Source: Paramecium pentaurelia
Taxonomy: Eukaryota; Ciliophora; Oligohymenophorea; Peniculida; Parameciidae
Direction: 5' to 3'
DNA length: 64,000 nucleotides
NCBI GenBank assembly: GCA_905183005.1
Contig: CAJJDO010000170.1
Span: forward strand, 107,577-171,576
Every line of letters begins with the position of its first letter. The stretch's first letter is position 1. Position numbers and translations under genes: made by a program. The notes beneath the pieces were generated by a model. It was not told the origin of the DNA. It saw nothing but the letters and a program-made list of their open reading frames with translations, and ran no database searches. This document shows positions 50,431-60,977 of this stretch, piece after piece.

Positions 50431-52550
50431 TCATCTATCCTTTTAAACTTGTTTTTAATAAAATTTTGAACTAGCCTCTCCTTTATTTATTTTAATTAAA
50501 TCATTATTCATTTCCACCGACATTCCAGTTACTTCAAATTGATATTTTTTCAGATCTTCATTAGCTGTTTGATTCATTTAATTAACTTTGGTATCTACAT
50601 CTATTTTAATGCCAGAAGCATCATGAGTGGATTATAATCCTTTGATTATATCTTAGGTCATTGCTTTAATTTAATACTCTTTTCCCATTACAGTTTTTAT
50701 TCGAAAAGCTTACATATATTCTTCATCTGTTAATAAATCTATAAATCCTGCATTAAATCTGCCCTCTTGGATAATTTTCTTATCAATTCCAGTATCAGTA
50801 GTATTTTTATTTCCTAAAACAAGACAAAATTTTTCTTCCTCAAAATTATATTTAAATTTTTAAGGAGACAAACCGTCATTCTTTAATGACTGTAAAGCAT
50901 CTCCAAGAGCTTCATGATAAAAAAGGCTTGTAGTATATTTTTTTATAGGATTTTTACTACAATATTCTTAGCAGAGACATAACTAAAGTCCTTCTTCAGG
51001 AATTTTAAATTTACACTCAACCATTTTCTCATAGAATGATTCAAAATCTATATAGGAATTTTTTTAACAGTTCTTTATTATTAATGGGTATTATAGTTTT
51101 CTATTTGGGTTTAAAATACATTTCAATGAATTAAATTCAACTTCTTTTACATAAGTTCCATCGTTATTCTTTCTCTATTTCAAAATTGAGGTATATGTAT
51201 TTTTACTAAACTTTTATTTAGATAAAAATTCCTCCAACATATATAGTTTTCCATTATAATCAAATTATTTAGGATCATTAACAGTAGAATCTTTAAACAT
51301 TCTAGAAATAATATTTTAATCAAAGTAAATCAAATTATTCAGTAACCCTGTTTTTGTTTCTAAAATATTATTGCAAATTGGACAATTAATTTATTCAGAA
51401 ATCCCTTATTTTTTTTTATTTTTGAAATAATAGGCTACATACGTTCTAATGTCTGCACATCGATTATAGTCTGTGCATTTTATACATCTAACAGGAAATT
51501 CAACTTATTTTCCATTAAGGGGATCAATCAAATTAATTTTTCTTATCTGATATTTCTGTTAATTTAATTTTTCTTAAATTTCTTAACTGATATTTAATTA
51601 TATAATCGACTATATTTACACCATTATTGAATTGTAAGTGGCATTGTCAAGATTTTAATGAATATTTAGAATATAAGGATCCCTATCTTAGAAATCTTTT
51701 TTAAACCTTTTATTTTTAAGATCATAAGTAAATTTAAATTAAATTGATGGAGCAGAGTTTAAAAGATTTAACAATTCTTAATCTATAAATAGTTTTGACA
51801 ACATAAGAGGCAAAGTCTAAATATCTATTTTATTTTCACAACCAGGGTAACTACAATGAAAAATAATACTTTTATCATTTATATCTCTTATTATTCTAGA
51901 ATCATCTTTATTCAAATCACATTGTTTCTAATAACATAAAAGACTTGTTAACTCGTAACATGCTGGATGCGAGCAACCTATTATTCTTGTAGGAATTATT
52001 ATTTTAATTTTGTCTAAAAGACAATAAGCCCAAAAATCATAACAAGAACCTTAGAAACCTTATTTCAAAATCAAATTTGAAATTGAATTAGATTCATGAT
52101 ATCTTTTATAAAGTGTTCTTACAAAATTTTAGAGTGATGCATCTTAAGGAGCTTAAGAGATTGTGTCTGTATAAATTTTTTTCCTAGAATATTTGTGAGT
52201 CAGTATTCCTTCGATAACTTATACAAATTAAGTTATATTGTGAAATAGTTTTTGTGCAATACCTCTAACATCTTTCCGTAGATGCTTTATTGATTCTGCT
52301 TTTTTTCCACATAAGCACTAAACGAATCGATTTTTAGATTCTATTTAATTTACTGCATCTTAGCAACTTAATAGTTATTGTTAATTAACATGAATACAAT
52401 CTTTTGTTATTACCTATTTAAATATATATTCAATACAGGTTATTTTACAGACTCAATGCCATTCACTTACAATTATACTAAATCGTAAGAAATTATACTT
52501 AAATCCGCATCAGGTATATCATCATATGATATTGTCTAAATTCCTTGCAT
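50431..52550 (-). CDS. SP-RING (Siz/PIAS-type) ligase-like protein with two zinc modules
   Basis: 698 aa, one 23-nt intron near the 5' end. Two successive SP-RING-like modules are visible. The first: IPTRIIGCSHPACYELTSLL ... FHCSYPGCENKI. The second: DPLNGKQVEFPVRCIKC-DYNRCADIRTYV ... QINCPICNN. The paired basic strand (FPVR), Cys/His doublet and CPxC end fit SUMO E3 ligases (SIZ1/PIAS), which position Ubc9-SUMO on targets; no SAP or PINIT domain is obvious. The C-terminus is helical and polar. It is the only full-length copy in the triplicated block, with 3' remnants at 49293-49470 and 53683-53856. SUMO-ligase function is inferred from the fold. Confidence 0.75.
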
Positions 52551-52795
52551 GTTTAACCTTTAAAAAAAATAAAAATGATTTATGAATTTTTTATATATTA
52601 GTTCTAAAATACAAAATAATTCTACTTAAATTCTTATATGGTTCTAATTATTTTTCTCATACAGCGACTCTTAAAATTAGATTTAAACCAAAAAAATATG
52701 ATTTAAATATTCTTCTTTTCTTTTAAATTTGATTATTCCAATATTCACTTCATTAATGGATTCAATTTCTTAGAAAACCAAAAGTTTAGTATTAT

Positions 52796-53075
52796 CTATA
52801 TTTAGTTAATTTAAAAATAATCTCTTGAAACTCTTTGTAAATCAATTTTGCCATTGATAAAATAATAATTTAAAAATTCTTATTAATGTTCAAAAACCTA
52901 AGTATCTACCTTTTGCCTTTTTAAATTTGTTTTGGATTGTAAAACAATAGATTATTTGAATATTTTTCAAGAAGAAATATTTCTCCATAAATGACTTAAG
53001 AGTCACATGTTAATATGCCATATGTTCTTTCTTATAGTTTAATTGAAAATATTCTGAAAGGTGTGATAAGTGAAC
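52796..53075 (-). pseudogene. Truncated remnant of MUL1-like gene (block copy B)
   Basis: About 280 bp on the minus strand align with the middle of the intact MUL1-like gene at 54266-55288, covering the stretch equivalent to FSIGLLEREYGILAGDSYV through the membrane helix. The N-terminal half and the RING finger are both missing, and small indels break the frame. 52551-52795 aligns loosely with the spacer at 53900-54265. Confidence 0.75.
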
Positions 53076-53157
53076 GAATTCCTAAACAGAAAATAAGAAT
53101 CTGAGAAAAGAGAAGCTGAAATAAAAAAATAAAAAATTATCTTTTGTAATAAACAAA

Positions 53158-53645
53158 TTTAAATTATAATAGTCAATATTGATTTTGGAAGTTTTCTTCA
53201 GATTAAAATACTTAACAAGATAGATTTACTTAACATACCTAAACCAATCAAGAGAAGCAAAAAGCATCAAATTCTGATAGCAATATTTAAAAAATGTCAT
53301 TTTTCAATTATTTTAAGAAAACGTAAAAAAATAATGAAGAATAATAAAAATGCAAAATTAGAAATTATTTTGAAAAAATGAAGAATTCTTAATTAAAATT
53401 TTTGTTTTAAGAATAAGTTTCTAAATTTAAGCCTGTTGGAAAAGTATCATATAAATGTTTTAAATAGAAATATTAGTTTTAAGATTTGAAATTCAATACC
53501 AAAAAAAAACTCAACCTTCCTGGTCCACAAAAATGTTTATTTCTGCTCAATTATCTATTGACAACCTAAAGAAAGAGAATGAATTGTTAAAAAAAAATTA
53601 AAATATGTGAAAAATAAAAATAAAATGAATTGAAATAGAACAATA
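53158..53645 (+). pseudogene. Broken copy C of the single-pass membrane protein gene
   Basis: Same left boundary as copy B and the same in-frame TGA, plus further damage: shortened A-runs, several substitutions and deletions in the region equivalent to the coiled coil. Its 3' half shares variants with copy B (e.g. AAGCCTGTTGG) that are absent from copy A. Confidence 0.85.
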
Positions 53646-53682
53646 AATATTAAATCTTAGAAGTTTATAAATATTAATCTAT

Positions 53683-53856
53683 TCATTTATCCTTTTAAAC
53701 TTGTTTTTAATAAAATTTTGAACTAGCCTTTCCTTTATTTATTTTAATTAATTCATTATTAATTTCCACAGACATTCCAGTTACTACAAATTGATATTTT
53801 TTCAGATCTTCATTAGCTGTTTGATTCATTTACTTAACTTTGGTATCTAAATCCAT
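53683..53856 (-). pseudogene. Remnant of SP-RING gene 3' end (block copy C)
   Basis: The last ~57 codons of the SP-RING gene, still in frame and very similar to the intact gene (NQTANEDLKKYQF, INKGKASSKFYQKQ), then an abrupt end at 53856 where the rest of the gene should continue. Confidence 0.8.
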
Positions 53857-54265
53857 TTAAAAATTTGATATTATCAAATATTCTTTCATTTTTTAATTTT
53901 AATAGAAATAAATATGTTTTATGAATTTAGTATATTCATTTTTAAATTACAAATAATTCTACTTAACCTTTTATAAATAGTTTATTTTATTTCATATAAT
54001 GTCTCCTCAAAATAGTTTAAACAACAATATTTCTTAATTCATTTTAATTTACGCTGAGATTATATATATTCCTAAAGTCACTTCTTAGATAACCAAAGAT
54101 TTAGATAGCCATTCTACTTTAAAATTGTTGTACTTCTTCAAGAGTTTACTGTTTTTTATAATTATAAATCAGATAATTTTTTGATAATATTATGTAAAAG
54201 AAAAGAATAATTTACAATCAAATGGTTTTTTTTAATGAATTTAATAATAGTAATAGAATTCAAAC
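53857..54265. other. 409-bp spacer with weak similarity to 52560-52795
   Basis: AT-rich and without an open frame. Short matches such as ACAAATAATTCTACTTAA and a paired TTCACTTC/GTCACTTC...TTAGA(A)AACCAAA stretch recur near 52610 and 52745, supporting that it is the duplicated spacer between SP-RING and MUL1-like genes. Confidence 0.5.
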
Positions 54266-55288
54266 TCAGGTTATATAAATTTCAACAAGTTCTTCTATTT
54301 TCTATTTACAGATCGGACATTTTGATATATTTAATTCTTATTTACAACTTTAACAAAATACCATATGTTTGCATGGTAAATGTATAATATTTTTAGGTTA
54401 TTGATAACAATTTTAACATTCAAAATTATTAATTAAAATATGTTTAAGTCCTCTTAGTTTCTTTAATTTATATATTTATCTATGTCTAATCAATTTAAAA
54501 ATAACTTTCTTGAAATTCTTTGAAAAATAATAAATTAAAAAAAATATTGCCATCAATAAGATAATAATCTAAAAATTCTTATATCTGATTTATGTTTCAA
54601 TAAATCTAAGTAATTATCTTTTGTCTCTTAAAATGTGTTTTGGATTCTACAAAAATAGTTTATTTAAATATTTATCAAAAAATATTTCTCCATAAATAAC
54701 ATAAGAGTCTCCAGCTAATATGCCATACTCTCTTTCTAATAGTCCAATTGAAAATCCTCTAAAAGGTATTTTTTCTGATCTCGCCTAATTAACTGTTCTA
54801 AGAATAAAATTAGTGATTCTTTAAAAAATGGATAATCTCTTTGGATAAAAGATGTCCTATATATGTGTTAATGACGCTTAGCAATTGAAATTTGTGCTTC
54901 TCAATATATCCACTTAAAATTTAGAATCAGCAATGCTTATTTGAGTGACGCCTTAGGAAGTAATTTTCTTTAACTTTTTTCTATTACAATTAATATTTAA
55001 TTACATATTATTGTTGTATAGATCATAGATTATTTTTTGGCTCCAAATCAATGGGAATTTAGAAGCTAATGGTTTTTAAGAAATCAATTCACCAGAAACA
55101 AATACCTATATATTAGTTTTTTTCTCTTAATTGAAATATTGGATCAGCTATGTTGGAGTGAATTGTTTAACTAATTGATAGGATTTATATTTTTCTTTGA
55201 GTTTATTAAGAGAGCGTAGAACCTACGATAACGTTGCACCTATTCCCAAAATTCCAGAGAGTGAAAATAATGTTATATATTCCTCCAT
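54266..55288 (-). CDS. MUL1/MULAN-like membrane RING E3 ubiquitin ligase
   Basis: 340 aa, intronless. Layout matches MUL1 (MAPL/GIDE): an N-terminal hydrophobic segment (LFSLSGILGIGATLSQVL), a GIDE-type beta domain (VFVSGELISQKPLASKFPLI ... GLLEREYGILAGDSYVIYGE), a second membrane helix (IIILLMAIFFLIYYFS) and a C-terminal C3HC4 RING: CQNCYQQPKNIIHLPCKH then CQSC and CPICKQKIEELVEIY. In animals and plants (SP1/SPL2) this family sits in the outer membrane of mitochondria, plastids or peroxisomes, with the RING facing the cytosol. It is the sole intact copy in the triplicated block. Confidence 0.9.
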
Positions 55289-55319
55289 TAGTAAATTTAT
55301 TTATAAAATAATAATCAAT

Positions 55320-56395
55320 TATTAATTTAAATTATCAAAAAAATACTTTATATTGAATCTTTTTTCGAAATCTAATTTGTATTTTAGATATTTAAAAGGA
55401 TTTTTGAGGAATTTTAAGTATCAGGCATGAATTGATTATAATTTGTTGATTGGATTATATTTTAGTTTTTCAGACAAATTTTGCAAGAGATCTGAAAATG
55501 AATTCTGATTAGTTTTATTGTTTGTCGTATGTAAATGAGCCAATTAATCAATATTCTTAGGCGGGTTTGTCTAATTGAATGAAGTAATATTCTTAAGGGA
55601 TTATATATGGAAGAATCACTCTACAATTCCACATATAATTAGGATATGTTTTATTTAAATTATAAATTATTTGATGTGAGATTGATATAATACTTGCGGT
55701 TCTACGATTCATTAAAATTCTTAGTATATTATTGAATGGATTTATTAAATATTATCAATCCTGCCTTAAAATCATTTATTTCATGTTTTTTGATCAAATT
55801 TTTTGGAGCATAAAGACTACTTATATCAATCATAAATAACTGCAATTTGGAAAACTTTCAGAAATTATCTAATAATTTTGAATATCATCGTAAGTCCAAG
55901 AAGTTGGAATGTAGGCTCAGACCTTATTTCATTTAGTGTCTTTTAACATTTAATATTTGGGCTATATTATAATTTTTTCATGCAATTATTAGGTTTCTGA
56001 AAAATCATTATTTTTTTCTAATTTCTCTACTAATATGAAAAATATGTTCAACATTTTAGCAAATTAATAATAATACATTCGCTTCGACGTATTGAAACTA
56101 ATAAAAACATCAGAAATTTTTTAATTTCTAGAATGCAAATTATAATATCTATAATTCTATTTATATAATTCATATTCAAAACTAAGTCCAACTCAGATCT
56201 TTTGGATTATGATCTATATAATTTAAAAATTTAATCATACATTCAACTTTTTTGCACTCTTTTTGAAATTCATTATCACCAGAGAGAAGACCATAGTAGT
56301 AGTCTTTTGCATCTTAAAGGTTTTGATTAATGTTTCGTTTAAAGGGTCTTTGAATATTGTACATGTTATTGGATGGTAATCGGGTATTCATTAAA
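55320..56395 (-). pseudogene. Multiply frameshifted pseudogene, family unknown
   Basis: Coding-quality pieces on the minus strand lie in different frames. In order from an ATG at about 56395: DYYYGLLSGDNEFQKECKKV, then SDVFISFNTSKRMYYYQFAK, SWTYDDIQNYQIISESFPNC, FMIDISSLYAPKNLIKKHE, and finally PPKNIDQLAHLHTTNNK. One 34-nt intron near 56190 might be real, but at least three other frame changes have no GT...AG to explain them. I do not recognise the parent family. Could alternatively reflect sequencing errors. Confidence 0.5.
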
Positions 56396-56424
56396 AATAA
56401 AAATTAATGAATTATGTTATAAAT

Positions 56425-57180
56425 AATCAACCTTTTAAAGAGCGAGTTGGTTTGCCTCTTAAATGCTTGCCAAATGAGTTAATTATGTAGAATTAGATTT
56501 TTAAGATGAAGAAGATGTAGATCTTAATGTTACTAATTGATATACTTTAGTAAATGTTATCTAATTTATTTTATGCAATTTAAAGATTCAGAGAATTAGC
56601 TTTTAAAAGATAATTATCCTGCAATATTCTTATTAGTAAAATCATATATCGTTAAATTACAGAAAAAATCAGTAAATAAATAAGGCCATATAACTCTATT
56701 GATTTAAATTTTAAGCTAGAAATGATGGCTCTTTTTAATTTTTGTCTACTTGAGCAAGGATGATAACCGTATTAATCTAAATCAAAAAACTTAACTATTA
56801 TAATTAGTTTTTAGTTAGCAAATATCTATTGAGGCAAAAGAAAGATATTAAAATAAAAATCGAAACATAAGTTTTTATGCAAGTAATTTAGTTTTGGAAG
56901 ATGAAAAACGAGATTATTAGAAGTTTTCAATATTTACATCAAAGTTAGAATTGTTAGGAAAAAAAATTGTGAATAATTCTCAAAATAAATAGGAAGCTGA
57001 AGTCATTTCATACAGAGTATATCATCTAATCTTTAATTTTAATGTAAACCTATCATTAAATAAGTTTAATGAAATTTTATCTATATTCAAGCCAATAGTT
57101 ATTCCGTTTAGATCAATTCTTATCGTAGTAATACATTTAATATCAATTAAATTTTAGATGTGTATTTGAATTGCTCTATT
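56425..57180 (+). pseudogene. Probable degraded gene
   Basis: Plus-strand stretches with coding composition: DFQDEEDVDLNVTN near 56500, and a longer frame at about 56758-57175 (KERYQNKNRNISFYASNLVL, DEKRDYQKFSIFTSKLELLG). They are in different frames and separated by TGA codons with no clean intron or good start codon. No similarity recognised. 57181-57350 shows nothing. Confidence 0.35.
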
Positions 57181-57350
57181 TTTAAGTTCATTTTTTAAAC
57201 AATTTACTATATCAAATATATTTTTATATTTTAAGATAGAATATTGAAAATGAATATCGTAAAACATCAGCTTTATAATTATTGATTCACTCTAATGTTT
57301 TTGATTTTAAATTCCCTTTTTGGTTTTAATTTTTTTCTTATCTCAATAGA

Positions 57351-58310
57351 TCATATTTAAGAAATATCTAGGAATGATAAATTCCAACTTAATTTTCTCC
57401 CTCTCTACTATTAAGTATATAAAATTGTTTACTCTTTAATATGTTTTACTACACATTTTAATAGACGTTTTTGAATTATGATTATTTTGTTTTATAATTC
57501 AATCTATAATCTTTACAAAAGGATGCGCTCAGAAGACCCTTTGTTGTCCTTTTCTAATAATATTTAGATTTCTGCTTTTAAATCGTTTAGTATCTTTAAA
57601 CTAATTGGTTTATTAACTAAATTTCCTATTTTTTAACAAATTTCAAGAATCCTAAAAAGGACCTTTTATTTAAAAGAAGCTTAAATAGCATTATTAAGTT
57701 ATTGTTAAGTTATTAAAATGATTTATTATAGATTTTCAGTATTTGATGACACAAAACGACCTATTTGTTTAGGCGAATAAACTCCTTTCATTTAATTTAA
57801 TTAATCAATTAATTTGAAACAATTATATATATAGAAATCAAAATAAAATTCCATTAGATATTCTTCAATATCATTCTATTGGTTTTACTATATTTGAGTA
57901 AAAAATTTTGTATAAAAATTATAATATACAAATTAATAATAATTTAATAAATGAATTTTTAATTATTATCATTATTAAAACTATTGTTAAGATAATTATT
58001 TCCAAAAGAAAATATAAAAATTTCTTGAAAGATTAAGCCTCATTGATTTTTGTTAAACTATCTTTCAACTTAAATTTGATTTGCCTCAATATTTTCGTAA
58101 AGCACATCTAAAATTAAGCTTCTTTTATCGATTCAAAATTCATTAATATATTATACATCTTATAAAAAAAGGCAATATTTTCTAAATTTAATTTAATTAA
58201 GCCAATTTCCTATACTGTTGTATAAAATATTCTACTTAACTTTTTCACATTTATTAATTCTTATTACTTTATGAGAAAAATGAAATATGATATCTGACTC
58301 TCTTTATCTT
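57351..58310 (-). pseudogene. Probable degraded gene, helical protein
   Basis: The best frame (57351-57897) reads EEYLMEFYFDFYIYNCFKL, GVYSPKQIGRFVSSNTENLQ and LKAEIQILLEKDNKGSSER and ends at a TGA at 57351. Two further pieces upstream (SRIFYTTVQEIGLIKLNLEN; MCFTKILRQIKFKLKDSLTK) are in other frames, and I could not join them with normal short introns. It may be a real gene with an exon structure I failed to solve, or decayed like its neighbours. Confidence 0.4.
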
Positions 58311-58452
58311 ATTGATTAAAAAACTACTGCAATTTCAGCCAAAACTATTTAATACGAAAATTCAGATCTGATTCTAGATTTTATTAAAGTAGATTTCGGA
58401 AATTAATCTAATTATAATTTTTAAATACAAAATATAAAAATATTAAGATTAA

Positions 58453-59711
58453 TCACAAATCAAATGGATCAAATTACACTTATTAAATGCTTGGTAACCA
58501 CTAGTATTAAAGTGGTTAACATGGGGTTCCATCACCTTATTTAAATGTAACTGATAACTTTTTCTTGTCTTGAATATTTGTTTGATTTTACCTATTAAAT
58601 GACCATCCATAGCTTCTTTTGCTTTTTATGCGCTCTCTTATTTATCAAAACTCACAAAACCAAAACCTTTACTTTTACCAGTTTTTGGATCAGTCATAAC
58701 TCTAGCTGAAATCACATTGCCATATGATGAAAACAAGTCCATAAGATCAGAATCCTTATGTTCATTTGGTAAATGAAAAACAAATAAATTAGCTCCAGGA
58801 GGCCCTGTTTTTTTAGAATTGAAAGTTGCCAAATCGTTCAAATATTTTTCTTTAGTAATTATTTCTTTACTGCCATCTGGTGAATATATAATTGAACCAA
58901 AGCTCACACTATTTAAATGAATATGAATAAGAACCTCCTCACTATTTCTCCAGTTTCCCAATGAATATATATTGGTTTCTTCTTCTGATCTAACCATCTT
59001 GTATATGATTTAGTCTACAATTTATAATATCATATACAATATCTCTAATTGGATCTCCTTCTTCATTTGCAGGAGTTTCAGGATATTATGATTTAGCAAT
59101 AGTCGCAGGTTAACCCAAAAATCTAACATCTAATGGGCGATCGCTTAATTTATAACTTTATGACTATTACCCTAACTAATTCTTATTATGATTATTTTTT
59201 ATTGCCAATAAGCAGCTTTCCTTAAAAGTATATGATACTATGGCACTGATTGATGATTATCCTTAATTCTAAATCTAAACATCGGTGACTTGACCATATT
59301 TCATAAATATTTCTTTGATCATTGCTTCTTCGCAGTCTTTCTATAGGCCATCAATTTATATTTTAGGAGAAGTTTCTTCTGCTACTCCTAACCTTTCTTT
59401 TTCACCCTCAGCCCATTTAAGTACCAGAGGTTGCATTCCATCGACAGCCACTTCTTTCAATTATTTTGTGGCTTTTTCTCCTTCTTGCATTTTATTGAAT
59501 TTGACAATTGCAATTCCTTTAGATTTTACTTGAATCAGATTAATTTAATACGATCTTCTTTTTTTAACATCTGCACATCAGATACTGTATATCCTTAAGT
59601 TGATAGAAAATGCTTCAATTTTAATTCATCCCATGCTGCAGGGATCTAAGATATCTATAATTTTAGATAGAGTGGTTATTCTGTTGGAACAAAAGTAGGA
59701 ACATATTACAT
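58453..59711 (-). CDS. CELF/Bruno-type RNA-binding protein with three RRM-like domains
   Basis: 387 aa after four introns (23, 23, 26 and 23 nt; three end in AAG). Start ATG at 59711. RRM1-like: LYLKLQISQIPAAWDELKLK ... GIAIVKFNKM. RRM2-like: SPKIQIDGLQKDCEEAMIKE. RRM3 is clearest: GPPGANLFVFHLPNEHKDSD (RNP2), then GKSKGFGFVSF (RNP1) and AMDGHLIDKKKLSVTFK. The GANLF-HLP wording is diagnostic of CELF/Bruno RRM3, proteins that regulate splicing, translation and decay through GU-rich elements. Between RRM2 and RRM3 is a WW-like segment (RWLDQKKKPIYIHWETGE). Its start lies 32 bp from a divergent gene. Confidence 0.88.
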
Positions 59712-59743
59712 TGTGAAGATTAGTATTAAATTATTTTAAATAA

Positions 59744-60202
59744 ATGGAATAAGAAAAAATTTTAAGAATAGTTATCAAACATAGATGTGAAAATTAAAGA
59801 TTGCCAAGAGAATTTAGGGATGTTGAAGTAAGGGATGCAATCATAGAGAAGGCAACATTGTGTAAAAAGCAAAAAAAATTTGAAGATGTATAATCGAATG
59901 ATAATTACTTTAGGCCATCAAAACTTACATTGAAACCTTATCCAAATCTGTTGGAATTGGTAAAAAATGGATGTTCATTTTCTTATATTCTAAATCATTT
60001 AAAATAAAGGAATCTTGAAAAACTTAAAGATCATTTGAATTAATAATAGGCATAACAAAATTAGGGTGGCGATTGGGAGAGAAAGAATAAGCTCAAAATA
60101 TATGAAAGAATATATGGTCTAATGATTAGAGACATCTAAAAGCTTGCAAATTATTTTTAGAATCTTTTCAATTGTTAATTCATAAGAAATTATCTCTTAT
60201 GA
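59744..60202 (+). CDS. Small basic protein of unknown function
   Basis: 152 aa, intronless, ATG at 59744 (MEQEKILRIVIKHRCENQ) and TGA at 60200-60202. Lysine-rich and helical (IEKATLCKKQKKFEDVQ, LNHLKQRNLEKLKDHLNQ); the C-terminus is KLANYFQNLFNCQFIRNYLL. No domain recognised. The 32-bp gap to the CELF-type gene implies a shared bidirectional promoter. Confidence 0.65.
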
Positions 60203-60977
60203 AAAATTATAAATTATAATTGTATAATATAATAAGTTCTCTGACTGTATAATAGCAATAAATTCTAACACACATTTAAAATTTATAGTTCTCGATTCAT
60301 TTTTCTTTATAATTTATTTATAATCTAAATATTATAATTACTGATTTCTAATGAAGTTTTCATGCTAATATGTTAAAAATAGCCCATTTTTTTTGATTGA
60401 AATATAAACATTAAGGAAAACTTCCTAGCTTAACTAGGAATCTTTAATACATCCATCTTAGTAGTTTAAAAGATTTGACAATTCCTGAAAAAATTATTCA
60501 AGTATTTCAAAGATCCTTATCCTAAGTTACTAAATACACATCAATAATTATTATTGAAAAGTAATTATATGGTAGCAAAAATAGAAAATTGACTTAAAAT
60601 ACAAAAAATTCTATTTTACTTTTATATATTGTATGATCAATATTATTTCTATCCAATGTCGTCGAAGTTTTACATTATTTAGATTTATAATTATATTGAG
60701 TTAACTTTATTATAGAAACTACTCATTAAATTATTTTTTATTTACTCTAATTAGTATTAATTATATGTGAACATTAACCATTGATAATTCTTGTAAATAA
60801 GAATTATTTTCTTACAGATTTGCCTATTCAATGATAAGTTGAATCATTCTTTAATTTTTTAATTTCCTCATAGATTTTATCTAGAATAAAAAAGTCAGTT
60901 AATTTAATAAATTAAATGTTAATATGGAAATATTACAAGAGGATATCTTTATTATTATTATATAATTTATTTAATTC
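60203..60977. other. 775-bp intergenic region with two hairpin-forming repeats
   Basis: No convincing open frame. Two perfect palindromic stems stand out: TTCCTAG...CTAGGAA at 60422-60440 (7-bp stem, 5-nt loop), and ATAATTCTT...AAGAATTAT at 60784-60807 (9-bp stem, 6-nt loop). They could belong to an unannotated small RNA, a 3'-end signal or a regulatory palindrome; chance is possible at this base composition. Confidence 0.4.

Larger units (their letters stand above)
49901..53157. repeat. Duplicated block, copy B
   Basis: Order: membrane-protein pseudogene (+), intact SP-RING gene (-), spacer, truncated MUL1-like remnant (-). Copy A (48734-49470) and copy C (53158-55288) share the same order with different parts preserved. 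The start of B and C is the same TTAAATTATAATAGTC boundary. Confidence 0.8.
53158..55288. repeat. Duplicated block, copy C
   Basis: Order: membrane-protein pseudogene (+), SP-RING 3' remnant (-), spacer, intact MUL1-like gene (-). About 1.9 kb of SP-RING coding sequence is missing relative to copy B. Confidence 0.8.

Noticed and set aside
48734..53645. Three copies as a transposon family
   Set aside because: No terminal inverted repeats, target-site duplication or transposase; the repeats carry ordinary host genes in conserved order, so tandem block duplication fits better.
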